A DNA stretch of 64,000 bases, from assembly GCA_009712185.1 (NCBI GenBank), contig WASQ01000036.1, positions 78,390 to 142,389 on the forward strand. Direction: 5' to 3'. The position numbers and the translations under genes are program-made. The stretch comes from Telmatospirillum sp. GTDB lineage: Bacteria > Pseudomonadota > Alphaproteobacteria > Rhodospirillales > Magnetospirillaceae. This document shows positions 10,437-21,216 of this stretch, one piece after another; within the stretch, counting starts at the first letter, position 1; each line of letters opens with the position of its first letter. The notes below the pieces were generated by a model. That model worked only from the letters and a program-made list of their open reading frames with translations. It was not told where the DNA came from and searched no databases.

Positions 10437-13400
10437 TCAGCCGGCGGCCGCCAGTTTCGCCAGTTGCTCCATCATCATTTGCAGGCCTTTGATCCGGGCG
10501 GCGGGATCGTCCCAGGACCGCTGGATCACCAGCTTGTGGTCCGGGCGCAGCTTGACCGTGCCGAGCTGTCCGGTGATGAACTGCACCAGACCAGCCGGAT
10601 TGGCGAAGCTGTTGTTGCGAAAGCTGATCACCGCCCCCTTGGGGCCCGCATCGACCTTATCGACTCCGCCGGCTTTGCAAAGAACTTTGATTGCGACGAT
10701 TTCGAGAAGATTTTCAACTTCTTGCGGAAGTTTTCCAAAGCGATCGATGAGCTCCGCGGCCAGGGCTTCGATCTCGGCGCGGCTGCCGACAGCGCCGATG
10801 CGGCGGTATAGGGCCAGCCGAACGGGAAGGTCGGCGACATAGGTTTCCGGAATCAGCACCGGCATGCCCAGGGCGATCTGCGGCGACCAGTCCTCGGCGG
10901 CGGTCGCGTCCTCCTGCCCGCCCCGCGCGGCGGCGACCGCCTCCTCCACCAGTTGCTGGTAAAGTTCGACCCCGACCTCCTTGATATGGCCCGATTGTTC
11001 CTCGCCCAGCAGGTTACCGGCACCACGGATGTCGAGGTCGTGGCTGGCTAAGGTGAAGCCGGCGCCCAGACCATCCAGCGTCTGCATGACCTGAAGCCGC
11101 TTTTCGGCCGATTTCGACAGGACCTGATTGGGCGGAAGGGTCAGGTAGGCATATCCGCGCGCCTTGCCGCGTCCCACCCGGCCGCGCAACTGGTAAAGCT
11201 GGGAAAGGCCGAACATGTCGGCGCGGTGGATCACAATGGTGTTGACGCGCGGCATGTCGAGGCCGCTTTCGATGATGTTGGTCGACAGCAACAGGTCATA
11301 AGCGCCGTCGGCGAAGGCCGACATCACCTCCTCCAGATCGGCCGGGGTCATGCGGCCATGGGCCACGGCCACGCGGATTTCCGGCACCAGATGACGCAGC
11401 CGTTCGAGCACGCGGTCGATGTCGGCCAGCCGGGGACAGACGTAAAAGATCTGCCCGCCCCGATAGCGTTCGCGCAGGATCGCCTCCCGGATCACGACGC
11501 CGTCGAAGGGCAGGACGAATGTGCGGACCGCCAAGCGGTCGACCGGCGGTGTGGCGATGACGCTCATTTCGCGTACGCCGGTCAATGCCAGTTGCAGGGT
11601 GCGGGGAATCGGGGTGGCCGTCAGGGTCAGGACGTGGACGTCGGCGCGCAGGGATTTCAGCCGTTCCTTATGCGCGACGCCAAAATGCTGTTCCTCGTCG
11701 ATAATCAGAAGGCCCAGGTTCTTGAAAGACACGGACTTGGCCAGCAGGGCGTGCGTTCCGACGACGATGTCGAGCTGTCCCTCGGCCAGTTCCCGACGGT
11801 TGGCGGCGGCCGTTTTCGGGCTTACGAGGCGGGAAAGCTGGCCAACCCGGACCGGGAGGCCGGCGAAGCGCTCGGCGAAGGTCTTGTAATGCTGGCGCGC
11901 CAGCAGCGTCGTCGGCACCACCACGGCGACCTGCCGGCCGTCCATGGCGGCCACGAAGGCGGCACGCAGGGCAACCTCGGTTTTGCCGAAACCGACATCG
12001 CCACAGATCAGCCGGTCCATCGGACGGCCCGACCCCAGATCGCCGATACAGTCTCCGATCGCCCGGAGCTGATCCTCGGTCTCGGCATAGGGGAAACGGG
12101 TGCAGAACTCGTCATAGAGTCCTTCCGCCGGCGCCAGGCTGTCGGCGGAGCGCAATTGCCTCTGGGCCGCCACCGCAATCAACTGTTCCGCCATGTCCCG
12201 GATGCGCTTTTTGAGCTTGGCCTTGCGCGCCTGCCAGGCAATGCCGCCCAGCTTGTCGAGCTGGACGCCGGCCTGTTCCGAGCCGTAACGCGAAAGGACA
12301 TCGATGTTTTCGACGGGAACGAACAGTTTGTCCCCGCCGTCGTAAAGGACGCGCAGGCAATCATGGGGGGCGCCCAGCACATCGAGGGTGACGAGGCCGT
12401 CGTAACAGCCGATGCCATGGTCGACGTGAACGACCAGATCCCCGTCGGACAGGTCCGAGGTTTCGACCAGAAACTGTTCGGCGCGGCGGCGATGGCGGGT
12501 CGGGCGGACCAGCCGGTCACCCAGAATGTCCTGCTCGGAGATCAGCACCAGATCGCCGGCCGCGAAACCGTGCTCCAACGCCAGTCCAACCAGCCCCGGC
12601 TTCGTCCGGGGAAGCGCCATGGCCGTCGTCCAGTCATCAGTCGCCGTCAGGTCCTTAAGACCATGCTCCTTGAGGACGCCGGCCAGCCGGTCGCCCGAGC
12701 CCTTCGTCCATCCGGCGATGACGACGCGGCGTCCCGATTTTATTTCGCTTTCGATATATTCCCGCACGCCGTCATAGAGATTGACGCCGGGTTGGGCGCG
12801 CAGATCGCCGAAATCGCGGCCCTGACGGCCGCCGGCATCGACTGTCCGTGCGGCGTCGGCGCTCGCCGCGAAGGGCCAGAACTGGGCGACGGCGCGCGTG
12901 GCGAGAAGACGGTCCCATTCGTCACGTTCAAGATGCAGCATGGCCGGCGGCAGGGGATTGTAAACCGTTCCCGCCTCCACCAGACCCTGGTTCCGGATCG
13001 ACGTCCGCGCCTCGAAATATTCCCGGATCAGATCGAAACGCGCCTCCCGCGCTTCGTCGGTCTGGGGATCCAGTGTGACGATGGCGTCCGGCAGATAGGC
13101 GAACAGGCTGTCGAGGCCTTCATGGAACAACGGCAGCCAATGCTCCATGCCGCCGAACTTGACCCCCGACGAAACGGCGGCGTAAAGCGGATCGTCGTCG
13201 CTGACCGTGCCGAACAGTTCCCGATAATTGGCGCGGAACCGCTGGATCGATGCGTCGTCGAGCGCGATCTCGCTGGCCGGACGCAGGGAAAAGTCCTTGA
13301 GTTTTCCGGTGGAGCGCTGGCTCATCGGATCGAACTGGCGGATCTGCTCGACATCGTCGCCGAACAGGTCGAGCCGCAACGGCTCCGGGCTCCCCGGCGG

Positions 13401-13922
13401 GTAGAGGTCGATGATGCCGCCGCGGAAGGCGTATTCGCCGGGTTCCATGACCGTATCGGCGCGGTTGTAGCCGTTGCGGGCCAGGAACGCCTGCAGGGCC
13501 TCGATATCGAGGGTGTCGCCGACAGCGACCGAAAGGCAGGACTGCCGGAACATGTCGGCGCGGGGCACGCGCTGCAACACGGCACTGACGGTGGCGAGGA
13601 CGATCCGGGAGCGCGTCCGGCCACCCTGGGCGGACAAACGGGACAGGGTGTCGATCCGCCGGCCCACGATCTGAACATGCGGCGATACGCGGTCATAGGG
13701 AACGCAGTCCCAGGCCGGAAATTCCAGAAGCTCGACATCCGGCGCGAACAGGGCCAGAGCCTCCGAAAGCCGGGCCAGCCGGGCGTCGTCGCGGGCGATA
13801 TGAAGGATATCGGCGTTCCGCTTGGCCAAAGTCGCCAGAACCAGGGCGTCATAGCCCTCAGGCACCCCCGCCAGGGTTACGCGGCCGGGAGTGCGCAGAA
13901 CCGTGTCAAGAACGTCGCTCAC
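10437..13922 (-). CDS. mfd: Transcription-repair coupling factor Mfd
   Basis: 1161 aa; LICGDVGFGKTEVALRAAF, DEEQHFGVAHKERLK, TATPIPRTLQLAL, RGRVGRGKARGYAYL; CarD-like RID segment VHVDHGIGCYDGL. Confidence 0.98.
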   Translation of the reverse strand: MSDVLDTVLRTPGRVTLAGVPEGYDALVLATLAKRNADILHIARDDARLARLSEALALFAPDVELLEFPAWDCVPYDRVSPHVQIVGRRIDTLSRLSAQGGRTRSRIVLATVSAVLQRVPRADMFRQSCLSVAVGDTLDIEALQAFLARNGYNRADTVMEPGEYAFRGGIIDLYPPGSPEPLRLDLFGDDVEQIRQFDPMSQRSTGKLKDFSLRPASEIALDDASIQRFRANYRELFGTVSDDDPLYAAVSSGVKFGGMEHWLPLFHEGLDSLFAYLPDAIVTLDPQTDEAREARFDLIREYFEARTSIRNQGLVEAGTVYNPLPPAMLHLERDEWDRLLATRAVAQFWPFAASADAARTVDAGGRQGRDFGDLRAQPGVNLYDGVREYIESEIKSGRRVVIAGWTKGSGDRLAGVLKEHGLKDLTATDDWTTAMALPRTKPGLVGLALEHGFAAGDLVLISEQDILGDRLVRPTRHRRRAEQFLVETSDLSDGDLVVHVDHGIGCYDGLVTLDVLGAPHDCLRVLYDGGDKLFVPVENIDVLSRYGSEQAGVQLDKLGGIAWQARKAKLKKRIRDMAEQLIAVAAQRQLRSADSLAPAEGLYDEFCTRFPYAETEDQLRAIGDCIGDLGSGRPMDRLICGDVGFGKTEVALRAAFVAAMDGRQVAVVVPTTLLARQHYKTFAERFAGLPVRVGQLSRLVSPKTAAANRRELAEGQLDIVVGTHALLAKSVSFKNLGLLIIDEEQHFGVAHKERLKSLRADVHVLTLTATPIPRTLQLALTGVREMSVIATPPVDRLAVRTFVLPFDGVVIREAILRERYRGGQIFYVCPRLADIDRVLERLRHLVPEIRVAVAHGRMTPADLEEVMSAFADGAYDLLLSTNIIESGLDMPRVNTIVIHRADMFGLSQLYQLRGRVGRGKARGYAYLTLPPNQVLSKSAEKRLQVMQTLDGLGAGFTLASHDLDIRGAGNLLGEEQSGHIKEVGVELYQQLVEEAVAAARGGQEDATAAEDWSPQIALGMPVLIPETYVADLPVRLALYRRIGAVGSRAEIEALAAELIDRFGKLPQEVENLLEIVAIKVLCKAGGVDKVDAGPKGAVISFRNNSFANPAGLVQFITGQLGTVKLRPDHKLVIQRSWDDPAARIKGLQMMMEQLAKLAAAG

Positions 13923-14194
13923 TTGTCTTTCGTCTCTTTTTGCGGGCCGTGCAGTGTGAATGCCCGAAGCATCCGCATGACGTCGCTTTGGTAGGCTGCG
14001 GGAACCGGCTTTGCGCCGGTGACCCAGAGAAACAGATCCGGATCGTTCACGTCGAGCAGCGTCTCGAACTGACGCAACTGGTCTGTCGTCAACTCCGGCA
14101 GGGTCGCGGCCGCGAATTCACCGAAAAAAATGTCGTTCTCGTTGGTGCCCATATGCCGGGCCCGGAACAGCAATCGCTTGCGGTCGACGTCCAT
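13919..14194 (-). CDS. sdhE: FAD assembly factor SdhE
   Basis: MDVDRKRLLFRARHMGTNENDIFFGEFA...; 91 aa; RxxHRG-like motif, adjacent to mfd. Confidence 0.85.
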   Translation of the reverse strand: MDVDRKRLLFRARHMGTNENDIFFGEFAAATLPELTTDQLRQFETLLDVNDPDLFLWVTGAKPVPAAYQSDVMRMLRAFTLHGPQKETKDK

Positions 14195-14209
14195 CGTCCC
14201 CTGCCGCGT

Positions 14210-14250
14210 TCTGGAATGTTGGTTCACTCTGGAATGTTGTTGCACTCTGG
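14210..14250. repeat. 18-bp tandem duplication (tctggaatgttggttcac / tctggaatgttgttgcac)
   Basis: Two adjacent near-identical copies plus a partial third (tctgg), upstream of sdhE and recG. Confidence 0.85.
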
Positions 14251-14468
14251 CGATCCTCGCCTCGCCGGCGCGGCTCTGATGGTCCGCCCGGGGAGAGATA
14301 GGATATAAAGGGTTTGTTCCCGTCTGTCAGCCCGTCCGCGCGAAGGGTGTCGGCAGAAACCGGCGAGCCTGCCGGTTCGCCCCTCATTCATCCTTCATTC
14401 GGATCGGATCAGGCTGCCGTCATCCGCCTCTTGGCGGGGCGCCGGGGCGCAGGTAGTGTTCAGCGATC

Positions 14469-16550
14469 ATGCGTCCTGAATGTCTTTATCCGCTCTTCGC
14501 CCCCGTTTCCGCGCTCCCCGGCCTCGGGCCCAGGCTGGCTCCCCTCGTCGAAAAGATCACCGGCGCCCATGTCGTCGATCTTCTCTGGCATCTGCCCGTG
14601 GGCCTGGTGGACCGGCGCTTCATGCCGACGCTCGATCAGGCGCCGGCCGGCCGCGTCGTCACCCTGAAGGTCCATGTCGATCGGCATATGGCGCCGGGCG
14701 GGGCGCGCCGGCCCTACCGGGTGGTCTGCACCGATGGAACGGGCATCCTGACGCTGGTGTTTTTTCACGCCAAGGGGGACTGGCTTGAAAAAACACTGCC
14801 GGCCGGTTCCGAACGCGTGGTCAGTGGCGTGGCGGAGCGCTTCAACGACGACCTCCAGATGACCCATCCCGACCATATCGTGCCTGTGGACCGTCTGGAC
14901 GAGGTGATGACGGTTGAGGCGGTCTATCCCCTGACGGCGGGGTTGCCGGGCAAGGTGATGGTGAAGGCCGTCCGCGCGGCCCTTGAGCGCGCTCCGGACC
15001 TGCCGGAATGGGACGACCCGGAGTTTCTGCGCCGCAGGGGGTGGCCGTCCTGGCGCGAAGCCCTGGGGACCGTCCATGCGCCGCAGCGGGATTCCGACCT
15101 GATTCCGGCCACGACCGCGCGATCGCGGCTGGCCTATGACGAGCTGCTCGCCAACCAGCTCGCCCTGGGGCTGGTCCGCGCCCAGATGCGTAAGCTCTCG
15201 GGCCGCGTGATCGCCGGTGACGGCCGCCTGAGACGGCGGATCCTGGACAGCCTTCCCTTCCGGCTGACGGAGGCTCAGCTCCGCTCGCTGGCGGAGATCG
15301 ATGCCGATCTGGAGGCTCCCTTGCGGATGCTTCGCCTGTTGCAGGGGGATGTGGGGTCCGGAAAAACTGTTGTCGCGCTTCTTGCGATGGCGACCGCGGT
15401 CGAGAGCGGCTGTCAGGCCGCCCTGATGGCGCCGACGGAAATCCTGGCCCGCCAGCATCTGGCGACATTGCAGGGGCCGGCGGAGGCGGCGGGTATCCGG
15501 CTGGGACTGCTGACCGGCCGCGACAAGGGAAAGGCCCGCGAGAAAATTCTGGCCGATCTGGCATCGGGCGGGATCGACATCCTGATCGGGACACATGCGT
15601 TGTTTCAGGAGGGCGTGGTCTTTCGCGACCTCGCCTTTGCGGTGATCGATGAACAGCATCGCTTCGGCGTGCATCAGCGGCTGGATCTGGCGGCCAAGGG
15701 GCAGGCTGTCGACATGCTGGTCATGACCGCGACGCCCATTCCCAGGACGCTGATGCTGACGGCCTATGGCGACATGGATGTGTCGCGCCTCGACGGGAAA
15801 CCCCCGGGGCGAAAACCGATCGCGACCCGCGTGTTGCCCCTGGCCCGTCTGGATGACGTCGTGGAGGGCGTGCGCCGCGCGATCGCCGGCGGGGCGAAAG
15901 TGTATTGGATCTGCCCGCTGGTGGAAGAGTCGGAAAAGGTGGATCTCGCGGCCGCCGCCGATCGCCACGCCGAGCTGGTGGAGCGGCTGGGGCCCCGGGT
16001 CGGACTGGTGCATGGCAAGATGAAAGGCGCCGAAAAGGACCGTGCCATGGCGGCGTTCGCCGGGACGGACCTGGATCTGCTGGTGGCGACCACTGTCATC
16101 GAGGTGGGTGTGAATGTGCCCGAGGCCACGGTGATGGTGATCGAACATGCCGAACGGTTCGGTCTGGCACAGTTGCACCAGCTTCGCGGCCGGATCGGTC
16201 GGGGCGACCGCGCGTCGAGCTGCCTGCTGCTTTATGGCGGTCCTTTGTCCGAGAACGGCAAGGCCCGCCTCAATATTCTGCGTGAATCGGAGGATGGCTT
16301 CCTGATCGCCGAGGAGGACCTGCGTCTGCGCGGCGCGGGAGAGCTGTTGGGCACCCGCCAGAGCGGACTGCCGGAATTCCGGATGGCTGATCTTACGTCC
16401 CATTCCGACCTGCTGGCCATTGCACGGGACGATGCCCGTCTGATTTTGGAAACCGATCCGGAGTTGCAGGGGCCGCGCGGTCAGGCTCTCAGGACCCTGC
16501 TCTATCTGTTTGAACGCGACGGTGTGGTGAAAACGCTGAGATCAGGCTGA
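14469..16550 (+). CDS. recG: ATP-dependent DNA helicase RecG
   Basis: LLQGDVGSGKTVVALLAM, DEQHRFGVHQRL, TATPIPRTLMLTAYGDMDVS, QLHQLRGRIGRGDRASSCLLLY. Confidence 0.97.
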   Translation: MRPECLYPLFAPVSALPGLGPRLAPLVEKITGAHVVDLLWHLPVGLVDRRFMPTLDQAPAGRVVTLKVHVDRHMAPGGARRPYRVVCTDGTGILTLVFFHAKGDWLEKTLPAGSERVVSGVAERFNDDLQMTHPDHIVPVDRLDEVMTVEAVYPLTAGLPGKVMVKAVRAALERAPDLPEWDDPEFLRRRGWPSWREALGTVHAPQRDSDLIPATTARSRLAYDELLANQLALGLVRAQMRKLSGRVIAGDGRLRRRILDSLPFRLTEAQLRSLAEIDADLEAPLRMLRLLQGDVGSGKTVVALLAMATAVESGCQAALMAPTEILARQHLATLQGPAEAAGIRLGLLTGRDKGKAREKILADLASGGIDILIGTHALFQEGVVFRDLAFAVIDEQHRFGVHQRLDLAAKGQAVDMLVMTATPIPRTLMLTAYGDMDVSRLDGKPPGRKPIATRVLPLARLDDVVEGVRRAIAGGAKVYWICPLVEESEKVDLAAAADRHAELVERLGPRVGLVHGKMKGAEKDRAMAAFAGTDLDLLVATTVIEVGVNVPEATVMVIEHAERFGLAQLHQLRGRIGRGDRASSCLLLYGGPLSENGKARLNILRESEDGFLIAEEDLRLRGAGELLGTRQSGLPEFRMADLTSHSDLLAIARDDARLILETDPELQGPRGQALRTLLYLFERDGVVKTLRSG

Positions 16551-16580
16551 CCGCCGGGGCTGGCGGCCCGGGCGGACCGG

Positions 16581-17282
16581 TCAGGCGAGCGGAAGCGTCT
16601 CCCACTCCTTCGCGCCCTGATCCTCGGGTGGCGCCACGATCCCGCCGGAAATCACCAGCTTCAACCCGTCCTCGACAGTCATGGGCAGCCGGCGCACGTC
16701 GGTGGCCGGCAGAAACAGCAGAAAGCCGGAGGTGGGATTGGGGGTGGTCGGGACGAACACATTGATCAGTTCCTCCCCCGCCTGATCGCGGATCACGCCG
16801 GTCGTGCGGCCGGTGATGAAGGCGATGGTCCAGATGCCCCGCCTTGGATATTCGATCAGGGCGACTTCGCGGAAGGCCTGGGATTTCTGGGCCAGAACAG
16901 TTTCGAAGATCTGCTTGATCGCCGAATAGAGCCCGCGCAGAACCGGCGTGCGACGCATCACCGCCTCGGTCAGGCGGACCCAGATGCGCCCGACGAAACC
17001 GGCGGTGAGCGCGCCCACCAGTGTCAGAAACACCACCACCAGCAAAAGTCCGATACCGGGGATTCCTCTGACGCCCCAGAGTTTCGCGTCGATATCTGCC
17101 GGCAGCAGCGGCGTGACCTGACGGTCGACGAAGTCGATGAACATCCAGGCGATGTAGATGGTGATGGAGATCGGCGCGGTCAGAAGAATCCCGGCGAAGA
17201 AATAGGCCCTGAGACGGCCGGCCAGCGTGAGCCGGGGTGACGGGGCGTCGGTCCCGGACGCTTTGTTCTTTCGGTCGGACAT
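16581..17282 (-). CDS. DUF502 family membrane protein
   Basis: [23 protein letters not shown]...[30 protein letters not shown]...[22 protein letters not shown] typical of DUF502. Confidence 0.85.
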   Translation of the reverse strand: MSDRKNKASGTDAPSPRLTLAGRLRAYFFAGILLTAPISITIYIAWMFIDFVDRQVTPLLPADIDAKLWGVRGIPGIGLLLVVVFLTLVGALTAGFVGRIWVRLTEAVMRRTPVLRGLYSAIKQIFETVLAQKSQAFREVALIEYPRRGIWTIAFITGRTTGVIRDQAGEELINVFVPTTPNPTSGFLLFLPATDVRRLPMTVEDGLKLVISGGIVAPPEDQGAKEWETLPLA

Positions 17283-17380
17283 GGGCGTGGCTTTCTCATG
17301 AGGCGGATCGGAGCGGGGTCGGGCGACCAGGCGGACGGATCCGTCCGCGGGTCGTCCGATGGAGCCGGATCTTCATATCA

Positions 17381-17421
17381 TCCCCCTTCCGAAAGAGCGA
17401 TCCCCCCTTCCGAAAGAGTGA
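17381..17421. repeat. 20/21-bp tandem duplication (atcccccttccgaaagagcg / atccccccttccgaaagagtg)
   Basis: Adjacent near-identical copies upstream of the NUDIX gene. Confidence 0.9.
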
Positions 17422-17470
17422 GCTTTGTGAAATCGTTGAGGCGCCCCTCATTCGGATATCCGGTTTTTCC

Positions 17471-17965
17471 ATGACAGAGTCCCTCCCTCCCCGCCCGGTC
17501 ATCGGCGTTGGCGCCCTCGGCGGGATAGACGGCCGGTTTCTTTTGATCCGGCGCGGTCATCCGCCGCGCCAGGGATGCTGGAGCCTTCCCGGAGGCCGGC
17601 AGGAGGCCGGTGAAACCGTGGAACAGGCGGGCCGGCGCGAAATCAGGGAGGAGACGGGAGTCTCGATCCGGGTCGTCGACGTCCTGGCCGTTGTCGATCT
17701 GATGGGGGGAGAGGACGGCGCCGGTTATCACTATACGGTCATCGATCTTGAGGCCGAATGGACGGATGGCGAGGCTGTGGCCGGCGACGACGCGGCGGAT
17801 CTGGTGTGGGCCCATCCCGATCATTTGGAGTCTTTCGGATTGAGCCCGGCGCTTCTTGCGGTCATTGCCTCCTCGGTGGACCGGCGGCGTGGCGGCCCCG
17901 GGGCGCCGACACTTCTGTCGCTCTCGCCGGCCGCGGCATCGGGATCTGGTGGCGGCGGGCGATGA
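17471..17965 (+). CDS. NUDIX hydrolase
   Basis: [26 protein letters not shown] Nudix box. Confidence 0.92.
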   Translation: MTESLPPRPVIGVGALGGIDGRFLLIRRGHPPRQGCWSLPGGRQEAGETVEQAGRREIREETGVSIRVVDVLAVVDLMGGEDGAGYHYTVIDLEAEWTDGEAVAGDDAADLVWAHPDHLESFGLSPALLAVIASSVDRRRGGPGAPTLLSLSPAAASGSGGGGR

Positions 17966-18062
17966 CGCGGGAAGCCGGGTGTCGGGTCTTTAGCAGGGTT
18001 TTTCTGGAACCCGGACACCTGTCTCGCCTATGATATGTTTTTAACAGAGCCTTTATTTACCT

Positions 18063-19226
18063 TTGATCATGTGTGTTTCTTCCAACTGCCTTGCGATGAT
18101 TGAACGGCTTGTCGCCTTCGACACCACCAGTCATCGATCCAACCTTGACGCCGTCTCCTTCATCCGGGAAACGCTGGAAGGCCTTGGTGCGGTGTGCCGG
18201 CTGACCTATGACGACGATCGCCGCAAGGCCAATCTCTATGCGACCCTGGGTGCGACTGACCGGCCGGGAATTATGCTGTCAGGCCATACCGACGTGGTCC
18301 CGGTGGAGGGGCAGACCTGGCAGTCCGATCCTTTCCGGCTGACGATGCGAGACGGCGCCTGCTTCGGCCGCGGCGCGGCCGACATGAAATCCTTCATCGG
18401 CCTGTGCCTTGGATTGGCCCCCGAATTCATGGCGCGAGGTCTTGAGACACCGCTGCATTTTTCCTTTTCCTACGATGAGGAGATGGGATGCGTCGGCGTC
18501 AGACGGCTGATCGCCGATCTTGCCGGAATGCCGGTGCGTCCCCGGATCTGTATCGTCGGCGAACCCACGGGGATGCAGGTGATCGCCGGCCATAAGGGTA
18601 AGAAAAGCGTGCATTGCCATGTGCATGGCAAGGAAAGTCACTCCGCCCTGGCCCAGGGGGTCAATGCCGTCGAGGTCGCGGCCGAGGTGATCACCCATAT
18701 CCGGTCCCTGCAACGGCGGATCCGGCGGGACGGTCCGTTCGATCAGTCCTACGAGCCGCCATTTACGACCTTGCACACCGGAAAGGTGTCGGGCGGCCAT
18801 GCGCTGAACATCGTTCCCCGGGACTGCCTGTTCGATTTCGAGATCCGCGCCCTGCCCGGCCAGGATTCCAACGCCTTGCTGGACGAGATCCGAACCTTCG
18901 CGGCAACCAGTCTTGAGCCGGAGATGAAGTCCAGAGACCCCTCCACCGGGATCGACTTCACCGTCATGAACGATACCGCCGGCTTCGATCTGCCGGATGA
19001 CCACCCTGCGGTTCGTTTCGTGACCGCCCTGACCGGGGCCAATCAGACCGGGCGCGTCAGTTTCGGGACCGAGGCCGGTCTCTTCAACGAGGCGGGCGTT
19101 CCAACGGTCGTCTGCGGCCCGGGCTTTATCGAACAGGCTCACCGTCCGGACGAGTTTATTTCCCTGGATCAACTGGCTCAGGGCGAGGCGTTCCTGCGCC
19201 GCCTGATGGATCAGATCTGCCGCTGA
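18063..19226 (+). CDS. argE: Acetylornithine deacetylase / M20 family peptidase (ArgE-like)
   Basis: MLSGHTDVVPVEGQTW, FGRGAADMKSFIGL, FSYDEEMGCVG, GTEAGLFNEAGVPTVVCGPG. Confidence 0.88.
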   Translation: MIMCVSSNCLAMIERLVAFDTTSHRSNLDAVSFIRETLEGLGAVCRLTYDDDRRKANLYATLGATDRPGIMLSGHTDVVPVEGQTWQSDPFRLTMRDGACFGRGAADMKSFIGLCLGLAPEFMARGLETPLHFSFSYDEEMGCVGVRRLIADLAGMPVRPRICIVGEPTGMQVIAGHKGKKSVHCHVHGKESHSALAQGVNAVEVAAEVITHIRSLQRRIRRDGPFDQSYEPPFTTLHTGKVSGGHALNIVPRDCLFDFEIRALPGQDSNALLDEIRTFAATSLEPEMKSRDPSTGIDFTVMNDTAGFDLPDDHPAVRFVTALTGANQTGRVSFGTEAGLFNEAGVPTVVCGPGFIEQAHRPDEFISLDQLAQGEAFLRRLMDQICR

Positions 19227-19252
19227 GCGGCCCCGCCGCGGACGCTTTTTGG

Positions 19253-19288
19253 AAAAAGGCACGATGCCTGACCGCATCGTGCCTTTTT
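19253..19288. terminator. Bidirectional Rho-independent terminator
   Basis: aaaaaggcacgatgc-ctgacc-gcatcgtgccttttt, perfect 15-bp stem with A and T tracts, between convergent genes. Confidence 0.92.
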
Positions 19289-19307
19289 TAAATAGGTGAT
19301 TGTCCGG

Positions 19308-19538
19308 TCAGACCTTTTCAACATTGATGTCGTGCAGCCGTTTCCCGTAATGGTCGTCCCAGTCGGCCCCTTGCGGGATCAGGTTTTCGCAGCGGAAATA
19401 GGTGTGATGGTGTTCGAGAAGGCGACTCTGGTTCAACAGCAACCGATTGTAGGCATTGAATCCCGCACAGGTGAGCTGAATCCACCCGTTCCAAAGAGCC
19501 AATTGAAAAGAAAACAGGGATTCGAGTTGCGGTGTCAT
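19308..19538 (-). CDS. Small hypothetical protein
   Basis: 76-aa ORF MTPQLESLFSFQLALWNGWIQLTCAGFNAYNRLL... followed by the bidirectional terminator. Confidence 0.6.
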   Translation of the reverse strand: MTPQLESLFSFQLALWNGWIQLTCAGFNAYNRLLLNQSRLLEHHHTYFRCENLIPQGADWDDHYGKRLHDINVEKV

Positions 19539-19740
19539 GGCGATCTCCTCCCTCGTCTGACTGTTTGTTCCGTCTGAAAGATATCGATCGCTTACTTTAC
19601 CAGATTACCCGGGTCTTCATAGTCGGCTTCTCGCCAAAGGAGCGTGGCCTTAAGGCCTAATGGGGTCCCCCCGCGCCGCCGCGCTCCGACAGCAAAGATT
19701 GTCCGGCAGGGCAAGGAGTGGCAAACTCGGCTCATCGTTC

Positions 19741-20154
19741 ATGGTGGGTCTTAAGGTCATGGCAAACACAGATCGCAATCGCCTTCGCAAAATCGCGGGG
19801 AACCTGTCGGAGGACGAGCGCAAAAGCAAACTGAGCGCCGCCGCCGATATCCGTCGCGATATCGAAGAGGTTCTGGGAACCGATATCGTGAACCAGGAAA
19901 AGCTGGTTGCCCTGGCTGAGGGCATCTGGCTCGCGATTCCGGTCACGGCAAGGGCGCGTTTCACGGCCGAGGACTGGCAGCGGGCCATCCATGAGCGGTG
20001 CACCGCGGCCCTGGTCAGGGCCGAGCAGAAGCTTGAGGAAAACAAATATGACGACAAGATGTTTGCCGCGAAGGTGAAAATTCTGCGTCAGACCTTTGCA
20101 GCGCAGGTCGTTCGCGCGATGCAGTCCGTGGCCGATAAATATCGCCGGGGCTGA
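19741..20154 (+). CDS. Hypothetical protein
   Basis: ORF with MANTDRNRLRKIAGNLSEDERKSKLSAAADIRRDIEE...; start within the 19660 ORF uncertain. Confidence 0.6.
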   Translation: MVGLKVMANTDRNRLRKIAGNLSEDERKSKLSAAADIRRDIEEVLGTDIVNQEKLVALAEGIWLAIPVTARARFTAEDWQRAIHERCTAALVRAEQKLEENKYDDKMFAAKVKILRQTFAAQVVRAMQSVADKYRRG

Positions 20155-20238
20155 CCGATCCTTCCCCCTTTCCCTCCGTTCCCGTCTGTGGCGGGCAACT
20201 GGTGCGCGTGGCCTATCAGGCCGGCCGTTGGATGACCG

Positions 20239-20694
20239 ATGCCCGGGCAGGATGCCGATCTTTCCAAGCTGACGTTCCTGGTGGTCGAGGACCAGGAGCA
20301 TATCCGTTGCCTGATCGTGCAGTTGCTGGCGCGACTGGAGGTCGGCCGGGTGCTGGAGGAGGCTGACGGCGGGGCGGCGCTGCGCCTGATGTCGTCGGAG
20401 TCCCCGGATTTCATTCTTTGCGACGTCTGGATGGAGCCCGTTGACGGTCTCGCCTTCCTGCGCCGCCTGCGGTCCGGCGAGGTCGGCACGGAAAATGCGG
20501 CCGTTCCGGTCGTTTTTCTGACCGCGGATTCGGAACAGGGAACCGTCATGGCCGCGATAGAGGGGGACGTCGACGGTTATCTTGTGAAGCCCGTATCCCT
20601 GGCGGATCTGCGAACGAAGATCACCGCCATCCTCGACCGTCGCAGGTCCGGTCTGCGTCCCAAAGCGGTTCCCCAGCCCCGGCCGGTGTCCTGA
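20239..20694 (+). CDS. CheY-like response regulator receiver protein
   Basis: LTFLVVEDQEHIR, FILCDVWMEPVDGLAFL, VVFLTADS, DGYLVKPVSL; intact Asp/Thr/Lys. Confidence 0.92.
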   Translation: MPGQDADLSKLTFLVVEDQEHIRCLIVQLLARLEVGRVLEEADGGAALRLMSSESPDFILCDVWMEPVDGLAFLRRLRSGEVGTENAAVPVVFLTADSEQGTVMAAIEGDVDGYLVKPVSLADLRTKITAILDRRRSGLRPKAVPQPRPVS

Positions 20695-21216
20695 CCGGTC
20701 ATAGTGGTCCTCGCCGACCGGAACAGATCCTCATCAATCAGTTTTCCGGTGAAATGCCCCCGGAATTCCGTCGGCAGCAGGTTTTACCACCAGCCTGTGC
20801 GGATCGGAACCGATCAGCATAGACAGTCGGCCCTGAGGCAAGTTTCTCCGAAACTTTTGCGCCCCCGCCCGCTATTCACTCGCCGGTCCGGGGTGGGCCG
20901 GCCAACCGGCGATGAGTCATCCGCAGCGCCGGTTGGTATAAATTGCCACCTGAGAGTGATATATAATTACTCATTTGAATAAAAAATAGAAAATACAAAA
21001 AATTTTACGTAAAAACGGAAAAATTATCCGTCGAAAAGAGTCAAAGAGACGATTTTCGGGAAGGGAATTTTTACAATCGATGGTTTTTCTGATAGCGTTT
21101 TTAGTCACTTCTGCATGACGTCCGGTTGTGAGGGCATTGCGTGTTATAGATCAATTCTGATCGATATTTTTCTATCGGACGTTACGAAAAACGAATGATT
21201 CGGTGGATGGTGACTC

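Noticed and set aside
11226-13994. 922-aa plus-strand ORF antisense to mfd
   Set aside because: Typical high-GC shadow ORF; the minus strand encodes clear Mfd motifs throughout.
14460-16403. 647-aa minus-strand ORF antisense to recG
   Set aside because: Shadow ORF; RecG motifs on the plus strand are continuous.
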